From positions 34,790-98,789 of the forward strand of contig JBEBHH010000010.1 in the NCBI GenBank assembly GCA_040080965.1: a stretch of DNA of 64,000 nucleotides, given 5' to 3'. Source of the stretch: SHZI01 sp040080965. GTDB taxonomy: Bacteria; Pseudomonadota; Gammaproteobacteria; Steroidobacterales; GCA-2729495. Position 1 is the first letter of the stretch. Each line of letters starts with the position of its first letter. The position numbers were made by a program, and so were the translations under genes. Positions 42,941 through 51,649 of this stretch are shown here, one piece after another. The notes beneath the pieces were generated by a model. The model saw only the letters and a list, made by a program, of their open reading frames with translations. It was not told where the DNA came from and searched no databases.

Positions 42941-44197
42941 GTGACCGATCACCCGCCAGCCAGCCGCTCGGGCAAGGCCGCGCTGCTCCTCGCGCTGTAC
43001 CTGGCCCAGGGCCTGCCCTACGGCTTCTTCACGCTGGCGCTGCCCGTCCTGCTCCGGGATGCCGGGCTGTCACTGACGGCCATCAGCGCACTCGGCCTCC
43101 TGGCGCTGCCCTGGGCCTTCAAGTTCCTGTGGGCGCCCCTGCTCGACCAGCGGGGGACCCGGCGCGGGTGGCTGCTGGCTCTGCAGGGCTCGTCCATCCT
43201 GGGCGCGCTGTCGCTGACACAGCTTGACCTGGACAGCAGCTACGCGCTGCTGTTCGCCGCCGCCTTCGCCTTCAACCTGGTTGCGGCGTCCCAGGACGTG
43301 GTGACCGACGGCCTCGCTGTCCGGCTGCTCGATGCCCGGGAACGCGGGCTGGCGAACGGCCTGCAGGTTGGCGCCTACCGCCTGGGCATGATCCTGGGTG
43401 GCGGCCTGCTCCTCTGGATCTTTGCGCGGGCAGGCTGGCAGGTGATGTTCCTGTGCATGGCGGCCCTGCTTGCCCTGGCGCTCGTGCCCGTCCTCCGGAT
43501 GCGCGAGCCGGCAAGGAGCGTGACGGCGCCGCGACTGCGCAGCCCGGACCTCGCCGTGCTGTGGTTCCGCCGGGCCCTCCAGCCGCCGATGCTCGCGCTG
43601 GCCGGACTGATCTTCTGCTACCGCTTCGGCGACCAGATGGTGACCTCCCTGCTCGGGCCGTTCCTCACGGACGCGGGCCTGGACCTGGCGACTATCGCCC
43701 TGATGAAAGGCGCGGTCGGTTCCGCGACGAGCCTGGCCGGAGCGGCGCTGGGGGGCGCCTTCGTCTACGCCGTCGGCCGGCGCCAGGCGTTGCTGGTGGC
43801 AGGGCTGGCCCAGGCGGCCTGCTTCAGCCTCTACATTGCCGCCGCATTGGGTGCGGGCGGCGTGAACCTTCTGTGGGCCGCCACCGTCCTGGAAGGCGTG
43901 ATCGGCACGATGGCCACCGTCGCGCTGTTCACGCTGATGATGGATGCGGCCGATCCGGAACACGCGGGCACCGACTACACGCTGCTGGCCAGCACCGTGG
44001 TCCTGGTGGGCACTCTCGCCGGATTCATCGCTGCCGTCATTGCCGACGCGATCGGCTATGCGCCGACGTTCATCCTGGGGACCCTGCTTGCCGCCGCCGG
44101 CTGCCTGTTCCTGGTGTGGTGGCTGGACCACCGGTCGATTCCAGGGCGCGTAGCCGATGCCTGGCGCGCTGCTTCAGTCCCTGACTACCCACGGTAG
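42941..44197 (+). CDS. MFS transporter, AmpG/PAT-like
   Basis: 418 residues, about twelve helices. It opens with LYLAQGLPYGFFTLALPVLLRDAG, a pattern typical of the PAT group (AmpG muropeptide permease and acetyl-CoA transporters), and has the conserved ASQDVVTDGLAV in helix 4-5. AmpG imports anhydromuropeptides for cell-wall recycling; whether this one does is not shown. The GTG start is supported by the adjacent -10-like box. Its last 24 bases overlap the convergent decaheme gene. Confidence 0.87.
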   Translation: MTDHPPASRSGKAALLLALYLAQGLPYGFFTLALPVLLRDAGLSLTAISALGLLALPWAFKFLWAPLLDQRGTRRGWLLALQGSSILGALSLTQLDLDSSYALLFAAAFAFNLVAASQDVVTDGLAVRLLDARERGLANGLQVGAYRLGMILGGGLLLWIFARAGWQVMFLCMAALLALALVPVLRMREPARSVTAPRLRSPDLAVLWFRRALQPPMLALAGLIFCYRFGDQMVTSLLGPFLTDAGLDLATIALMKGAVGSATSLAGAALGGAFVYAVGRRQALLVAGLAQAACFSLYIAAALGAGGVNLLWAATVLEGVIGTMATVALFTLMMDAADPEHAGTDYTLLASTVVLVGTLAGFIAAVIADAIGYAPTFILGTLLAAAGCLFLVWWLDHRSIPGRVADAWRAASVPDYPR

Positions 44198-47100
44198 CTG
44201 CTGATCATCCAGGTAGAACCGCCGCATCTCGTCCGCCTGGAACGGCCGGCTGCCGCGCCGGCCGAACACCGCCACCTGCCCGCCGCTCTCGTCCACGGCC
44301 CGGTCCCTCTCCAGCGGCCGTGACAGGGCGAGTGCCGGCGACCTGGTCTTCCGGCTGGCGATGACCTGGGGTTTCGGCTCCGGGCTGAAGCCGTAGAAAT
44401 TGGGCTGGGTGTCGGGCGCGGTGAGCTGGAGCACCTTCAGCCCGCCAGCGCCGTCCGCCACGTAGGCGAACAGGGAGGCGTTCGTGGCAGCTACCACGAC
44501 GTCCCGCGCGTCGCGGACGGCGCCGCCGCCATCAAACATCTGGTGCAGTCGCGGTGCTTCCGGTTTCTCCACATCGACGATGGCGAGCCCCTCGCTCCCG
44601 GCCGCGACGAACGCGTAGGTCCGGGACACGAACACCTTGTGCGCGTCCTTCAGTGGCACGACGGCGCCAGGCACCAGCCGGGCCTTCGCCGGCACCGTGA
44701 CATCGACGACCTTCAGGCCCTCGCCGTCCGTCACGAACAGGTAGCGGAACTGCTGCATGCTGGCCCGGGCGCCGGGCAGCGGGACGGTCGTGAGGAGATT
44801 CGGCCTGAGTGCGTCGGTCACGTCCACCACGGCGACGCCCGCCGAAGTGGTGATGTACAGGGTGCTCCCCGCCACCGTCACGTGCCGCGCGCCCTTCAGC
44901 GCGCCGCCAGCGTCCCAGGTCAGGGCGCGTCCGAGGAAATTGTTGCGGAACTCCCCGTCGGCCAGGGTATTGATGTCCACGAGGATCAGCCCTTCCACCG
45001 CGTCGGTGATCACTGCGTAGTTGTAGATGGAGGCAAAGGGCTGCTCCAGGTTGTCCTTCCGCATGAGGTCGCCGTCGTTCCTCGGCGGGTGCACGGGCTG
45101 AGTCGTCGCCAGGGCCACGCACGTCGCGTTCGTGGTGGCCACGTGGGTGTCCTGGCCGAGCGGACCGAAGGGCGCGCTGATGATCTTCTGGCTCAGGCCC
45201 TTGTTGGCGATGCCGGACACGTCATAGACGCGGAAGCCCTTCGGCCCTTCCGCCACGTAGAGATACTCGCCCCGCAACTGCAGGCATTCCGCGCGGCCCG
45301 CCCGGTGGGACTCCAGCACCGGCAGTTCGCGGCCGCGCTTCTCGTGGGCCGCGTAGAAGTCGGGATAGGCGTAGCGCTGCAGGTAACTGCCGATCACGGC
45401 CTGGGGCTCGTCCCACTCGGTCACCTGCACGGCGCTCACCGCCCGCTCCTCGCCAACCCAGGCATTCAGGCCCAGGAAGTTGATGAACTGGGTCCCCTGC
45501 CCCAGGGTCTGCGCCAGGATCGCGTTGTTGTCCCCGGCGGCGCTCAGGTGGCAGTCGGAGCAGGTCTTGGTCTCGGTCTTCCGTTCCGTGTGGGGGTAAT
45601 GGGGATTCATGGCCTGGGAGCTGTAGCCGGAGGCGGCGACCGGCGGCTGCTGGACGTAGATGCGCTCCCGGTTCGCGTTGGTGGACGACAGCACCAGCGC
45701 CGACGAGGATCTCACGGGCGCCACCTTGAAGCCCTCGGCGGGACCGCGGCGGCCCAGCATGAAGATCTCCTCGCGGGCGACCTGGGGATTGTAGGTCGCG
45801 TAGTTGCGGGAGGTGCCGCCCTCCGGCCGGTGTCGCTCCGTCTTCCAGTTGGCCTCGATGGGCAGGTGGCAGCCGCCGCAGCTCGTGGTCCAGGAGGTGT
45901 GGCAGGTGTAGCACTCGAGCTCGTCGTCGTTGTGCGCCAGATGCTCCCAGGCCACGTCCGTGCCGAAGTACTGTGATCCGGTATTCCGCGACATCAGCTT
46001 CGCGCGTGCAGCCTTCTCGTTGTAATGGGCGTTGCCCCGCGTCACCGAGTCCTTCACCAGGGACACGGTCCACTCCAGCTTTGGATCCACGGCCGAGCGC
46101 TGGATGAGGGTCTCGCCCCGCCACTCGAAGCGCTTGCGGCCATCGGGATTGCGGATGGTGGACAGGTCAGTGCCATTCGGGCCCGCCGCGGGCCCGGAAG
46201 TCCGGAGCGTCGGGTAGTCCCGCGTCGTACCGTGGCAGTCCTTGCAGTCGATCTCGACAGCCTGGGCGACCTCAGCCATCAGGTGCCCGGTACCGTGGGA
46301 GTCCTGCGCGTAGTGGCAGTCCACGCACTGCATGCCCGCGTCCACGTGGGTGGACTGCATGTGCACGGCCTTGCCCCACTTCTGCGGGTCGTCGGGCGTG
46401 ACAAGCGCGCCATCCTTGTCCAGCAGGTTGCCCTTGCGGTCGCGTTTGAAGACGCCGCGGAAGTTCCAGCCGTGCCCGTGGTAGTCGGCGAACTGGGTGT
46501 CCCTGAGCCCGGGATTCAGCTCCGAGACACGGGCGAGGAACTCCTCGTCGGCCCATTTGCCGCGGGGCGCCGCGCCTTCCGGATTCCGGTCCAGCACCCG
46601 GCGCATCTGCTCCGCATCGGGGTACTGCTGTTCGGCGGGCCACATGGCGGGCGCGTCGGACTCGTAGTCCCACATGGTGTAGCCAAGGAAGGAGTTCATG
46701 AACATGTTGGGCTGGTGCATGTGGCAGGTCATGCACTGGCTGGTGGGAATGGCGCGGGAGAACTCGTGGCGGATCGGGTGACCTGGCCGATCCGTCGGGA
46801 TGGTCGGATCCGCCGTCTGCGTGACGCCCCGGTGCCCGGCACCGGCATAGACGCTGGCGGAGAACGGATTCCGGTCGTTGGCATAGACCACGTGGCAGCT
46901 GCTGCAGCCCGACGACCGGTAGTCGCCCGGCTGGTCGTTGGTGCCCAGGTACCACATGAGCGGGTCGTTGAGCCGCGTCTTGTGGATGTTCAGCACCGGC
47001 ACGGCGATGCGCGCGCCGGTGCCCGGCCCGCGATTCGACTGCTTCACGTCGGGCCTCCCCGGCTCCTCCAGCCGCTGGACCTGCCCGGCCGCGTTGGGGA

Positions 47101-47893
47101 TGCCGGTCTCCGGAAACGTGTTGAGGATGTTCCGGCCACCATCCTCGAAGACGCGGAAGACATCAGCCGGCCGAAGGTTCTCCCAGCGCGGCAGCGGGTA
47201 GAGCGTGGTGAGGACGCCCCGGTCCCGGGCGTCGGCCAGCGTGAGCCCGAGTTCGTCGAGAGGGGCGCTGGTCAGCACCGCGGGCTCGCCGTCGCGGGTG
47301 TAGCCCTCGCCGATGAGGTAGTTCTTGAACGGCAGGATGCCGTTGTTGTACGCCGCCCCGCCCCAGAACATGGCGTTGGTGGCCATCAGGCTGCGCTCCG
47401 CCGCCTCGATCACGTCCAGGTGGCAACTGCCGCAGGACTCCCGCGCGATACGGTAGTCGCCAGGGTTGATGAAGCGGATGAACTCCGGTGCTTCGCGGTT
47501 GAGCAGCGTGTAGCTGCGGACCGGGTTGGCGCTGCCCCGTTCCTCCCAGGCTTCCGGGTAGCGGGGCAATATGTGAGCCTGCTTTAATAGTAAATCATAG
47601 GCTATTGTCTTTTCAGCAGTTTCTTTGTCTCTCCGGACACTGGCATCGCCGCCGTGACAGTCCGTGCAGCCGAGCACCACCGCCGGGTTCGCGTGCATCG
47701 TCGCCGCGTCCGTGGCCGTGTGGCAGTCCAAGCAGCCGGCGCTCTTGGCCGCCGCTGCGTCAACTGTCTGGACCCGGGGCGCCGCCGGCGCGGTCACCCA
47801 GGGCCGCTCGACCGCCCGCTCCTCCGTCGACGCAGAAGCGACCGTGACGGCAATCACCAGCAGGAGCGGCGTCAGCCGCGGTCCCGATCCCAT
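44174..47893 (-). CDS. Decaheme c-type cytochrome fused to an LVIVD beta-propeller
   Basis: 1239 residues with a signal peptide (LTPLLLVIAVTVASAS). Ten CXXCH sites lie in the first two thirds: CLDCH, CTDCH, CGSCH, CSSCH, CMTCH, CVDCH, CKDCH, CYTCH, CGGCH, CSDCH. The last 400 residues are LVIVD-type propeller repeats (GLILVDINTL, GVAVVDVTDALRP, GLKVVDVTVPAK, GLAIVDVEKPEAP). The product should be periplasmic or outside the cell. It begins 2 bases after the outer-membrane barrel gene and is the last gene of the nine-gene operon. Bases 47570-47640 are an AT-rich patch with TTA and CTA codons (ETAEKTIAYDLLLKQAHI). Confidence 0.9.
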   Translation of the reverse strand: MGSGPRLTPLLLVIAVTVASASTEERAVERPWVTAPAAPRVQTVDAAAAKSAGCLDCHTATDAATMHANPAVVLGCTDCHGGDASVRRDKETAEKTIAYDLLLKQAHILPRYPEAWEERGSANPVRSYTLLNREAPEFIRFINPGDYRIARESCGSCHLDVIEAAERSLMATNAMFWGGAAYNNGILPFKNYLIGEGYTRDGEPAVLTSAPLDELGLTLADARDRGVLTTLYPLPRWENLRPADVFRVFEDGGRNILNTFPETGIPNAAGQVQRLEEPGRPDVKQSNRGPGTGARIAVPVLNIHKTRLNDPLMWYLGTNDQPGDYRSSGCSSCHVVYANDRNPFSASVYAGAGHRGVTQTADPTIPTDRPGHPIRHEFSRAIPTSQCMTCHMHQPNMFMNSFLGYTMWDYESDAPAMWPAEQQYPDAEQMRRVLDRNPEGAAPRGKWADEEFLARVSELNPGLRDTQFADYHGHGWNFRGVFKRDRKGNLLDKDGALVTPDDPQKWGKAVHMQSTHVDAGMQCVDCHYAQDSHGTGHLMAEVAQAVEIDCKDCHGTTRDYPTLRTSGPAAGPNGTDLSTIRNPDGRKRFEWRGETLIQRSAVDPKLEWTVSLVKDSVTRGNAHYNEKAARAKLMSRNTGSQYFGTDVAWEHLAHNDDELECYTCHTSWTTSCGGCHLPIEANWKTERHRPEGGTSRNYATYNPQVAREEIFMLGRRGPAEGFKVAPVRSSSALVLSSTNANRERIYVQQPPVAASGYSSQAMNPHYPHTERKTETKTCSDCHLSAAGDNNAILAQTLGQGTQFINFLGLNAWVGEERAVSAVQVTEWDEPQAVIGSYLQRYAYPDFYAAHEKRGRELPVLESHRAGRAECLQLRGEYLYVAEGPKGFRVYDVSGIANKGLSQKIISAPFGPLGQDTHVATTNATCVALATTQPVHPPRNDGDLMRKDNLEQPFASIYNYAVITDAVEGLILVDINTLADGEFRNNFLGRALTWDAGGALKGARHVTVAGSTLYITTSAGVAVVDVTDALRPNLLTTVPLPGARASMQQFRYLFVTDGEGLKVVDVTVPAKARLVPGAVVPLKDAHKVFVSRTYAFVAAGSEGLAIVDVEKPEAPRLHQMFDGGGAVRDARDVVVAATNASLFAYVADGAGGLKVLQLTAPDTQPNFYGFSPEPKPQVIASRKTRSPALALSRPLERDRAVDESGGQVAVFGRRGSRPFQADEMRRFYLDDQQLPWVVRD

Positions 47894-47895
47894 GT

Positions 47896-49671
47896 TCAGT
47901 ACGTCAACACAATGTTGCCCAGGACGGAATAGGCAACGTCATCCCGGTACAGCTGCTCGTAGCCCTTGCCCGGCAACAGCGCCGCCGCCGAGAGCCGCAG
48001 CACGACGTTCTGGATCGCCAGGGGTCGCCAGGTCAGCGCGATGGATGCGTCCAGGCCCAGGTGCTCGTCAATGCCGCCCTGGCCGCGGGCCACCTCCACG
48101 GTCGCCGTGTCGGCGAACCAGAGTTCGTTGGCATTGGCGCTCACCCGCAGGGTGGGTGACAGGTCGAAATCCCCGCCAATCCCGAGCAGCACCGTGCCGG
48201 GATTGCTGAAGTTCGACTGGCCGAATTCCTTGGACGAGCGCAGCGAGTTGAGCACACCGTTGCGCCCCGACAGGGCCACGCGGCCACCGCCGATCAAGGG
48301 CACCGGCTGGCGGATCCAGAAGCTGGTGTCGGCGCCGGCGAACAGCGGGTTCTCGAAGATGGCGTCGAAACCCGTCGCTTCGTCATCGAAGGGATCGTCA
48401 TCGCCGCTGGCAAACAGGGCGGACAGCCGGGCCCGGATCCAGTCGAAGTCCTTCGACGCCTCCAGTGCGAGGAAGAACGCGCGGATGTCGCCGCCACCGG
48501 CCGTGAACGTGCTGCGCGTCTCGTCCCCGAGGGCGGCGTAGGCGGAGGCGCTCAGGTTGAAGCGCCGGAAGTGCCCGTCGCCGTTGTACCCCAGGTACAC
48601 CACGTCGTAGTCGCGCCCCTGCTCGATGCCGATCGACGCGGGGCGCTGGATGAAGCCGTTGTCGTCGTACTGCACGTCACCGGACTCCCGGTTGCGGTTC
48701 CAGGCGGCCACCACCTGGGACGTGAAGCCGGGGACCGGGGTGTCCTGGGCGTAGAGGTTGGCTATGACCACGTCATCGTCACGGATGGCTGGCAGGCCCC
48801 GGTCCAGGATGGCGTTCAGCCCGCTGTTGGTGTCCTTGTCCAGGCGACGGAACCAGGCCAGGTTGTACTGGTAGCGGTTGTTGTCCCGCGTCCCGAACAG
48901 GCGGATGCCGATGGGGCTGTCCAGGAAGAGGAAGCCGCGGAAGTCGGCCGTGAACGGCTGGATGCCCACCCGCAGCGAGTCGAAGTCGTAGCGCGCGGAG
49001 ACGTCGCGGAGGTGGCGGTCCACGAACAGGCCCTGCAGCCCGATGGCGCCGTCCCGCCGGGTGGTGTCCGCATCGGCAGCAGCCCCGAGGGAGCCCACCT
49101 CATCGGCCCGCGCGTAGTTCAGGTTGAAGGCCGGAATGATGCGAAACTCCCACTCCGGCGGCATGAAGACGGTGTTGCCCTTGTAGAGGACGCCTTCCAT
49201 CAGGACCGTTTCGGCGAGCACCAGCTGCTCGCCCTCGCCGAACACGTCGAGACTGCCGGGGTCGCCCGTCACCGGCCCGCCCACCGGTGTGGGCAGGCGG
49301 CGGGGCTCTACTACCGTGTCGGAGATCCCGGTCAGGCTGACGAACCAGTCTTCGGCGATTGCCGGCCGGTCGCCCTTGAGCCAGTTGTTGCCCTGCCAGG
49401 GATTGGCGACATCATCGGGATAGCCAAGCAGCGAGACGAGGCGCCAGCGATCGGGGTACGCCGCGAAGTCGACCAGCGTCGTGCCCGGCGGCTGCAGCGC
49501 GCGGGGATTGCAGGGCGTCGGGACGAAGGGGCCGGCCTCCTCGCCCGCCCGGCGCCGGCCCGGCTCGCTGGGCTGTTCCGTCGGGCATGGCTCGGCAGCC
49601 CGGCCGGGACCCGCCAGCAGGACCAGGCAGCCGCAGGCCAGCGTCGCGGCGACAGGTTGCCTACTCGCCAC
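47896..49671 (-). CDS. Outer-membrane beta-barrel protein in the cytochrome operon
   Basis: 591 residues from GTG 49671, fixed by AGGAGG six bases upstream. A Sec signal (LACGCLVLLAGPGRAA) leads to a Cys/Pro-rich N-terminus and then alternating amphipathic strands throughout (FRRFNLSASAYAALG, WIRARLSALFASGDDDPF, DLSPTLRVSANANELWF). It ends NIVLTY, with the terminal aromatic typical of outer-membrane barrels. Large barrels coded beside multiheme cytochromes act as porin sheaths in MtrB- and PioB-type conduits; sequence kinship to those is not visible. It overlaps the GlcG-like gene by 11 bases. Confidence 0.82.
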   Translation of the reverse strand: MASRQPVAATLACGCLVLLAGPGRAAEPCPTEQPSEPGRRRAGEEAGPFVPTPCNPRALQPPGTTLVDFAAYPDRWRLVSLLGYPDDVANPWQGNNWLKGDRPAIAEDWFVSLTGISDTVVEPRRLPTPVGGPVTGDPGSLDVFGEGEQLVLAETVLMEGVLYKGNTVFMPPEWEFRIIPAFNLNYARADEVGSLGAAADADTTRRDGAIGLQGLFVDRHLRDVSARYDFDSLRVGIQPFTADFRGFLFLDSPIGIRLFGTRDNNRYQYNLAWFRRLDKDTNSGLNAILDRGLPAIRDDDVVIANLYAQDTPVPGFTSQVVAAWNRNRESGDVQYDDNGFIQRPASIGIEQGRDYDVVYLGYNGDGHFRRFNLSASAYAALGDETRSTFTAGGGDIRAFFLALEASKDFDWIRARLSALFASGDDDPFDDEATGFDAIFENPLFAGADTSFWIRQPVPLIGGGRVALSGRNGVLNSLRSSKEFGQSNFSNPGTVLLGIGGDFDLSPTLRVSANANELWFADTATVEVARGQGGIDEHLGLDASIALTWRPLAIQNVVLRLSAAALLPGKGYEQLYRDDVAYSVLGNIVLTY

Positions 49672-51649
49672 TGCAGGCCTCCTGCTCCGTCGAGTCCAGG
49701 AACGGGGCCTGCGGGCAGTTGACGTACCGGAGCCGCGCCCCCGCCGGCGTGAGCGTGTCGGCACGCATGACGGGCGGCGCATTCGCGAGGGTTCCCAGCA
49801 GGCGACCAGCCTCTGCCACGCCGAGGAAGGCGATCATGTCGTCCTGGTCCACGCCGTCGCCGGACACGCCGACGGCGCCGACCAGCGCGCTGCCACGATA
49901 CACCGGCACGCCGCCGGGAAAGATCTGCAGGCCGTTGGCGAGGCCGGCGATGGGCGCCACCGCCGCGAAACCCGAATCGAAGCCGCTCACACCGGTGCAG
50001 TTCTGCGCCACGTCCGGCCCGGCGCCGAGGACGAAGCCCACGTGCTGGACCAGCGCGTTGTAGACGAGGTCGAGCTGCAGTCCGGTGGAGAACACGCTCC
50101 AGTCCGCAAAGGCCTTGCTGAAGGGTCCTGGGTCCCGGCCGTCCACGCCATCGGGGTAGAAGGGCCGGGCCAGGTTGCCGATGCTCCGCGCAGGGAACGC
50201 GACCGCGCCGTCGGTGAAGGCCCCCGGCAAGCCAAGGAACCCCTGCGCCGCGGTCAGGTAGGCGGCGGGCGTGCTCGACGCAAGGACACTGAGCCCGCCA
50301 TCCAGGTACACAGCGTCGGGAACGGCCGCCACGGCTGCACCAGCACCGGCTGACGAGAGCAGGGCCGCCGTCCGCGCCTTCTGCAGCGAGACGTCGATGC
50401 CGAATACCGGGGCATCGCGCCCGCGCGCGATGCCCAGCACACCGCCGGACGAATCCACAACGCTCACCGTCACCCGCGCGGACGAACTCAGTGGCCTTCG
50501 TATCTGCGCCCGCGCGCGGCCAGCCACCCGCAGCGCCTGGTCCAGAAGCTCGCGGACCTCACCGGTGGTCAGCGCACCGGCGGGCTCGCTCCCGGCAGCC
50601 GGGGCGAACCGGGGTGCGTCCGCACCGTCCACCAGCACGAAGGCGTCCAGGCCCGGAAAGTCCGCGACGTCGGGGCGCACGCCGGATGGCGCCTGACCGA
50701 ACGCAACGCCGGGCTGGATGGCGGCATTCGTGTAACCGGCAACGCCGGAAAGGGCGCCCTGCACGCCGTCGACCGCCGCGAAGGGCGGCGCGCTGGCCGG
50801 CTCCGACTGCAGGTCACCGAAGTCCGCGTCGCTGAAGCGCAGGGTCTTGCCGTCCGCGGTGATGCGCTCGGCCCGGCGATCCGCCGGCGCGGCGAAGCCC
50901 CACGAAGCGGCCAGCGCCACCAGTTCATCAGGATCCAGGTCCCGGTCGCTGACATCCCGGTCCAGGCCGTAGATGCCGTCGGCGACGACGCCGACGCCGC
51001 CCACCGGCGTTCCCGCCTTGAACAGGGGAAAGCCCCCGGGATCCGCCGAGAGACCGAGCGGTGAGCGCTTCGGCCCGGCGTCCGGCGCGCCGCCGGTCCA
51101 GCGGCCCGCCAGGTCGGAACACGGGAGCTGGCTGAACTGCACGCCGAACAGCGGGCCGCCGGGCGCCAGCTGTTCGCCGGGATTGAAGTGCTCCTGGATG
51201 ATCTGGCTCGCCGTGCGCGTGCTGAAGGCGTTGCCCTCGCTGGACAGGTAGGCGCCCGTGATCGCCTTGGCGATCGCCGCCAGCGCGGCGGGGACGATGT
51301 CGACGCCCTCGAGCCCGCCGGCGACGGCCGACCCCGACGTGATGGTGACCGTGGCCGGGGCGCCGGACATGCGGAAGACGCCGAGCACGTTGCCAACCCG
51401 GTCCACCACGGCAATGGTGGCGGGCACGCCGCGGGCACCGGCTTCCGCGGCGCCCTGGGCGATCACCCGCTCCACGTCGGCGACGGTGAGGAAGCTCGCG
51501 GCCGTGGCGCAACCCCCGTCACAGGGAACGGGTCCGGGCGCCTCGGCGCCGGCCGGCGGACTACCGCCGCCTCCACCGCAGCCCGTTGCAAGGCTGACTG
51601 CCAGCGCGGCGATCAGCGCCGCGGGATGGCGCGCGGCGCGGCCCCTCAC
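49661..51649 (-). CDS. Lipoprotein with duplicated GlcG/heme-binding-like domains
   Basis: 662 residues from GTG 51649, which overlaps the previous stop as GTGA and has GGAG upstream. Lipobox ATGC followed by a glycine run. A GlcG-like (PF03928 type) unit begins near residue 55 (FLTVADVERVIAQGAAEA, ATIAVVDRVGNVLGVFRM) and a second near 365 (LTTGEVRELLDQALRVA, VTVSVVDSSGGVLGIARG). The end has the family motif GGVPVYRGSALVGAVGVSGDG with VDQDDMIAF. GlcG/HbpS proteins bind heme or degradation products; here the role may be cytochrome-linked. Its place between a decaheme protein and a barrel suggests an envelope part of the same system. Confidence 0.8.
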   Translation of the reverse strand: MRGRAARHPAALIAALAVSLATGCGGGGGSPPAGAEAPGPVPCDGGCATAASFLTVADVERVIAQGAAEAGARGVPATIAVVDRVGNVLGVFRMSGAPATVTITSGSAVAGGLEGVDIVPAALAAIAKAITGAYLSSEGNAFSTRTASQIIQEHFNPGEQLAPGGPLFGVQFSQLPCSDLAGRWTGGAPDAGPKRSPLGLSADPGGFPLFKAGTPVGGVGVVADGIYGLDRDVSDRDLDPDELVALAASWGFAAPADRRAERITADGKTLRFSDADFGDLQSEPASAPPFAAVDGVQGALSGVAGYTNAAIQPGVAFGQAPSGVRPDVADFPGLDAFVLVDGADAPRFAPAAGSEPAGALTTGEVRELLDQALRVAGRARAQIRRPLSSSARVTVSVVDSSGGVLGIARGRDAPVFGIDVSLQKARTAALLSSAGAGAAVAAVPDAVYLDGGLSVLASSTPAAYLTAAQGFLGLPGAFTDGAVAFPARSIGNLARPFYPDGVDGRDPGPFSKAFADWSVFSTGLQLDLVYNALVQHVGFVLGAGPDVAQNCTGVSGFDSGFAAVAPIAGLANGLQIFPGGVPVYRGSALVGAVGVSGDGVDQDDMIAFLGVAEAGRLLGTLANAPPVMRADTLTPAGARLRYVNCPQAPFLDSTEQEACSGE
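49678..49683 (-). promoter_or_regulatory. Ribosome binding site AGGAGG fixing the GTG start of the barrel gene
   Basis: A perfect AGGAGG on the minus strand, six bases before GTG 49671 and inside the end of the preceding gene. It rules out the longer in-frame N-terminus that runs to 49782. Confidence 0.85.

Noticed and set aside
46025..47587. Open frame of 520 codons on the plus strand
   Set aside because: Antisense to the decaheme-LVIVD gene with its ten heme sites; composition typical of a shadow frame.
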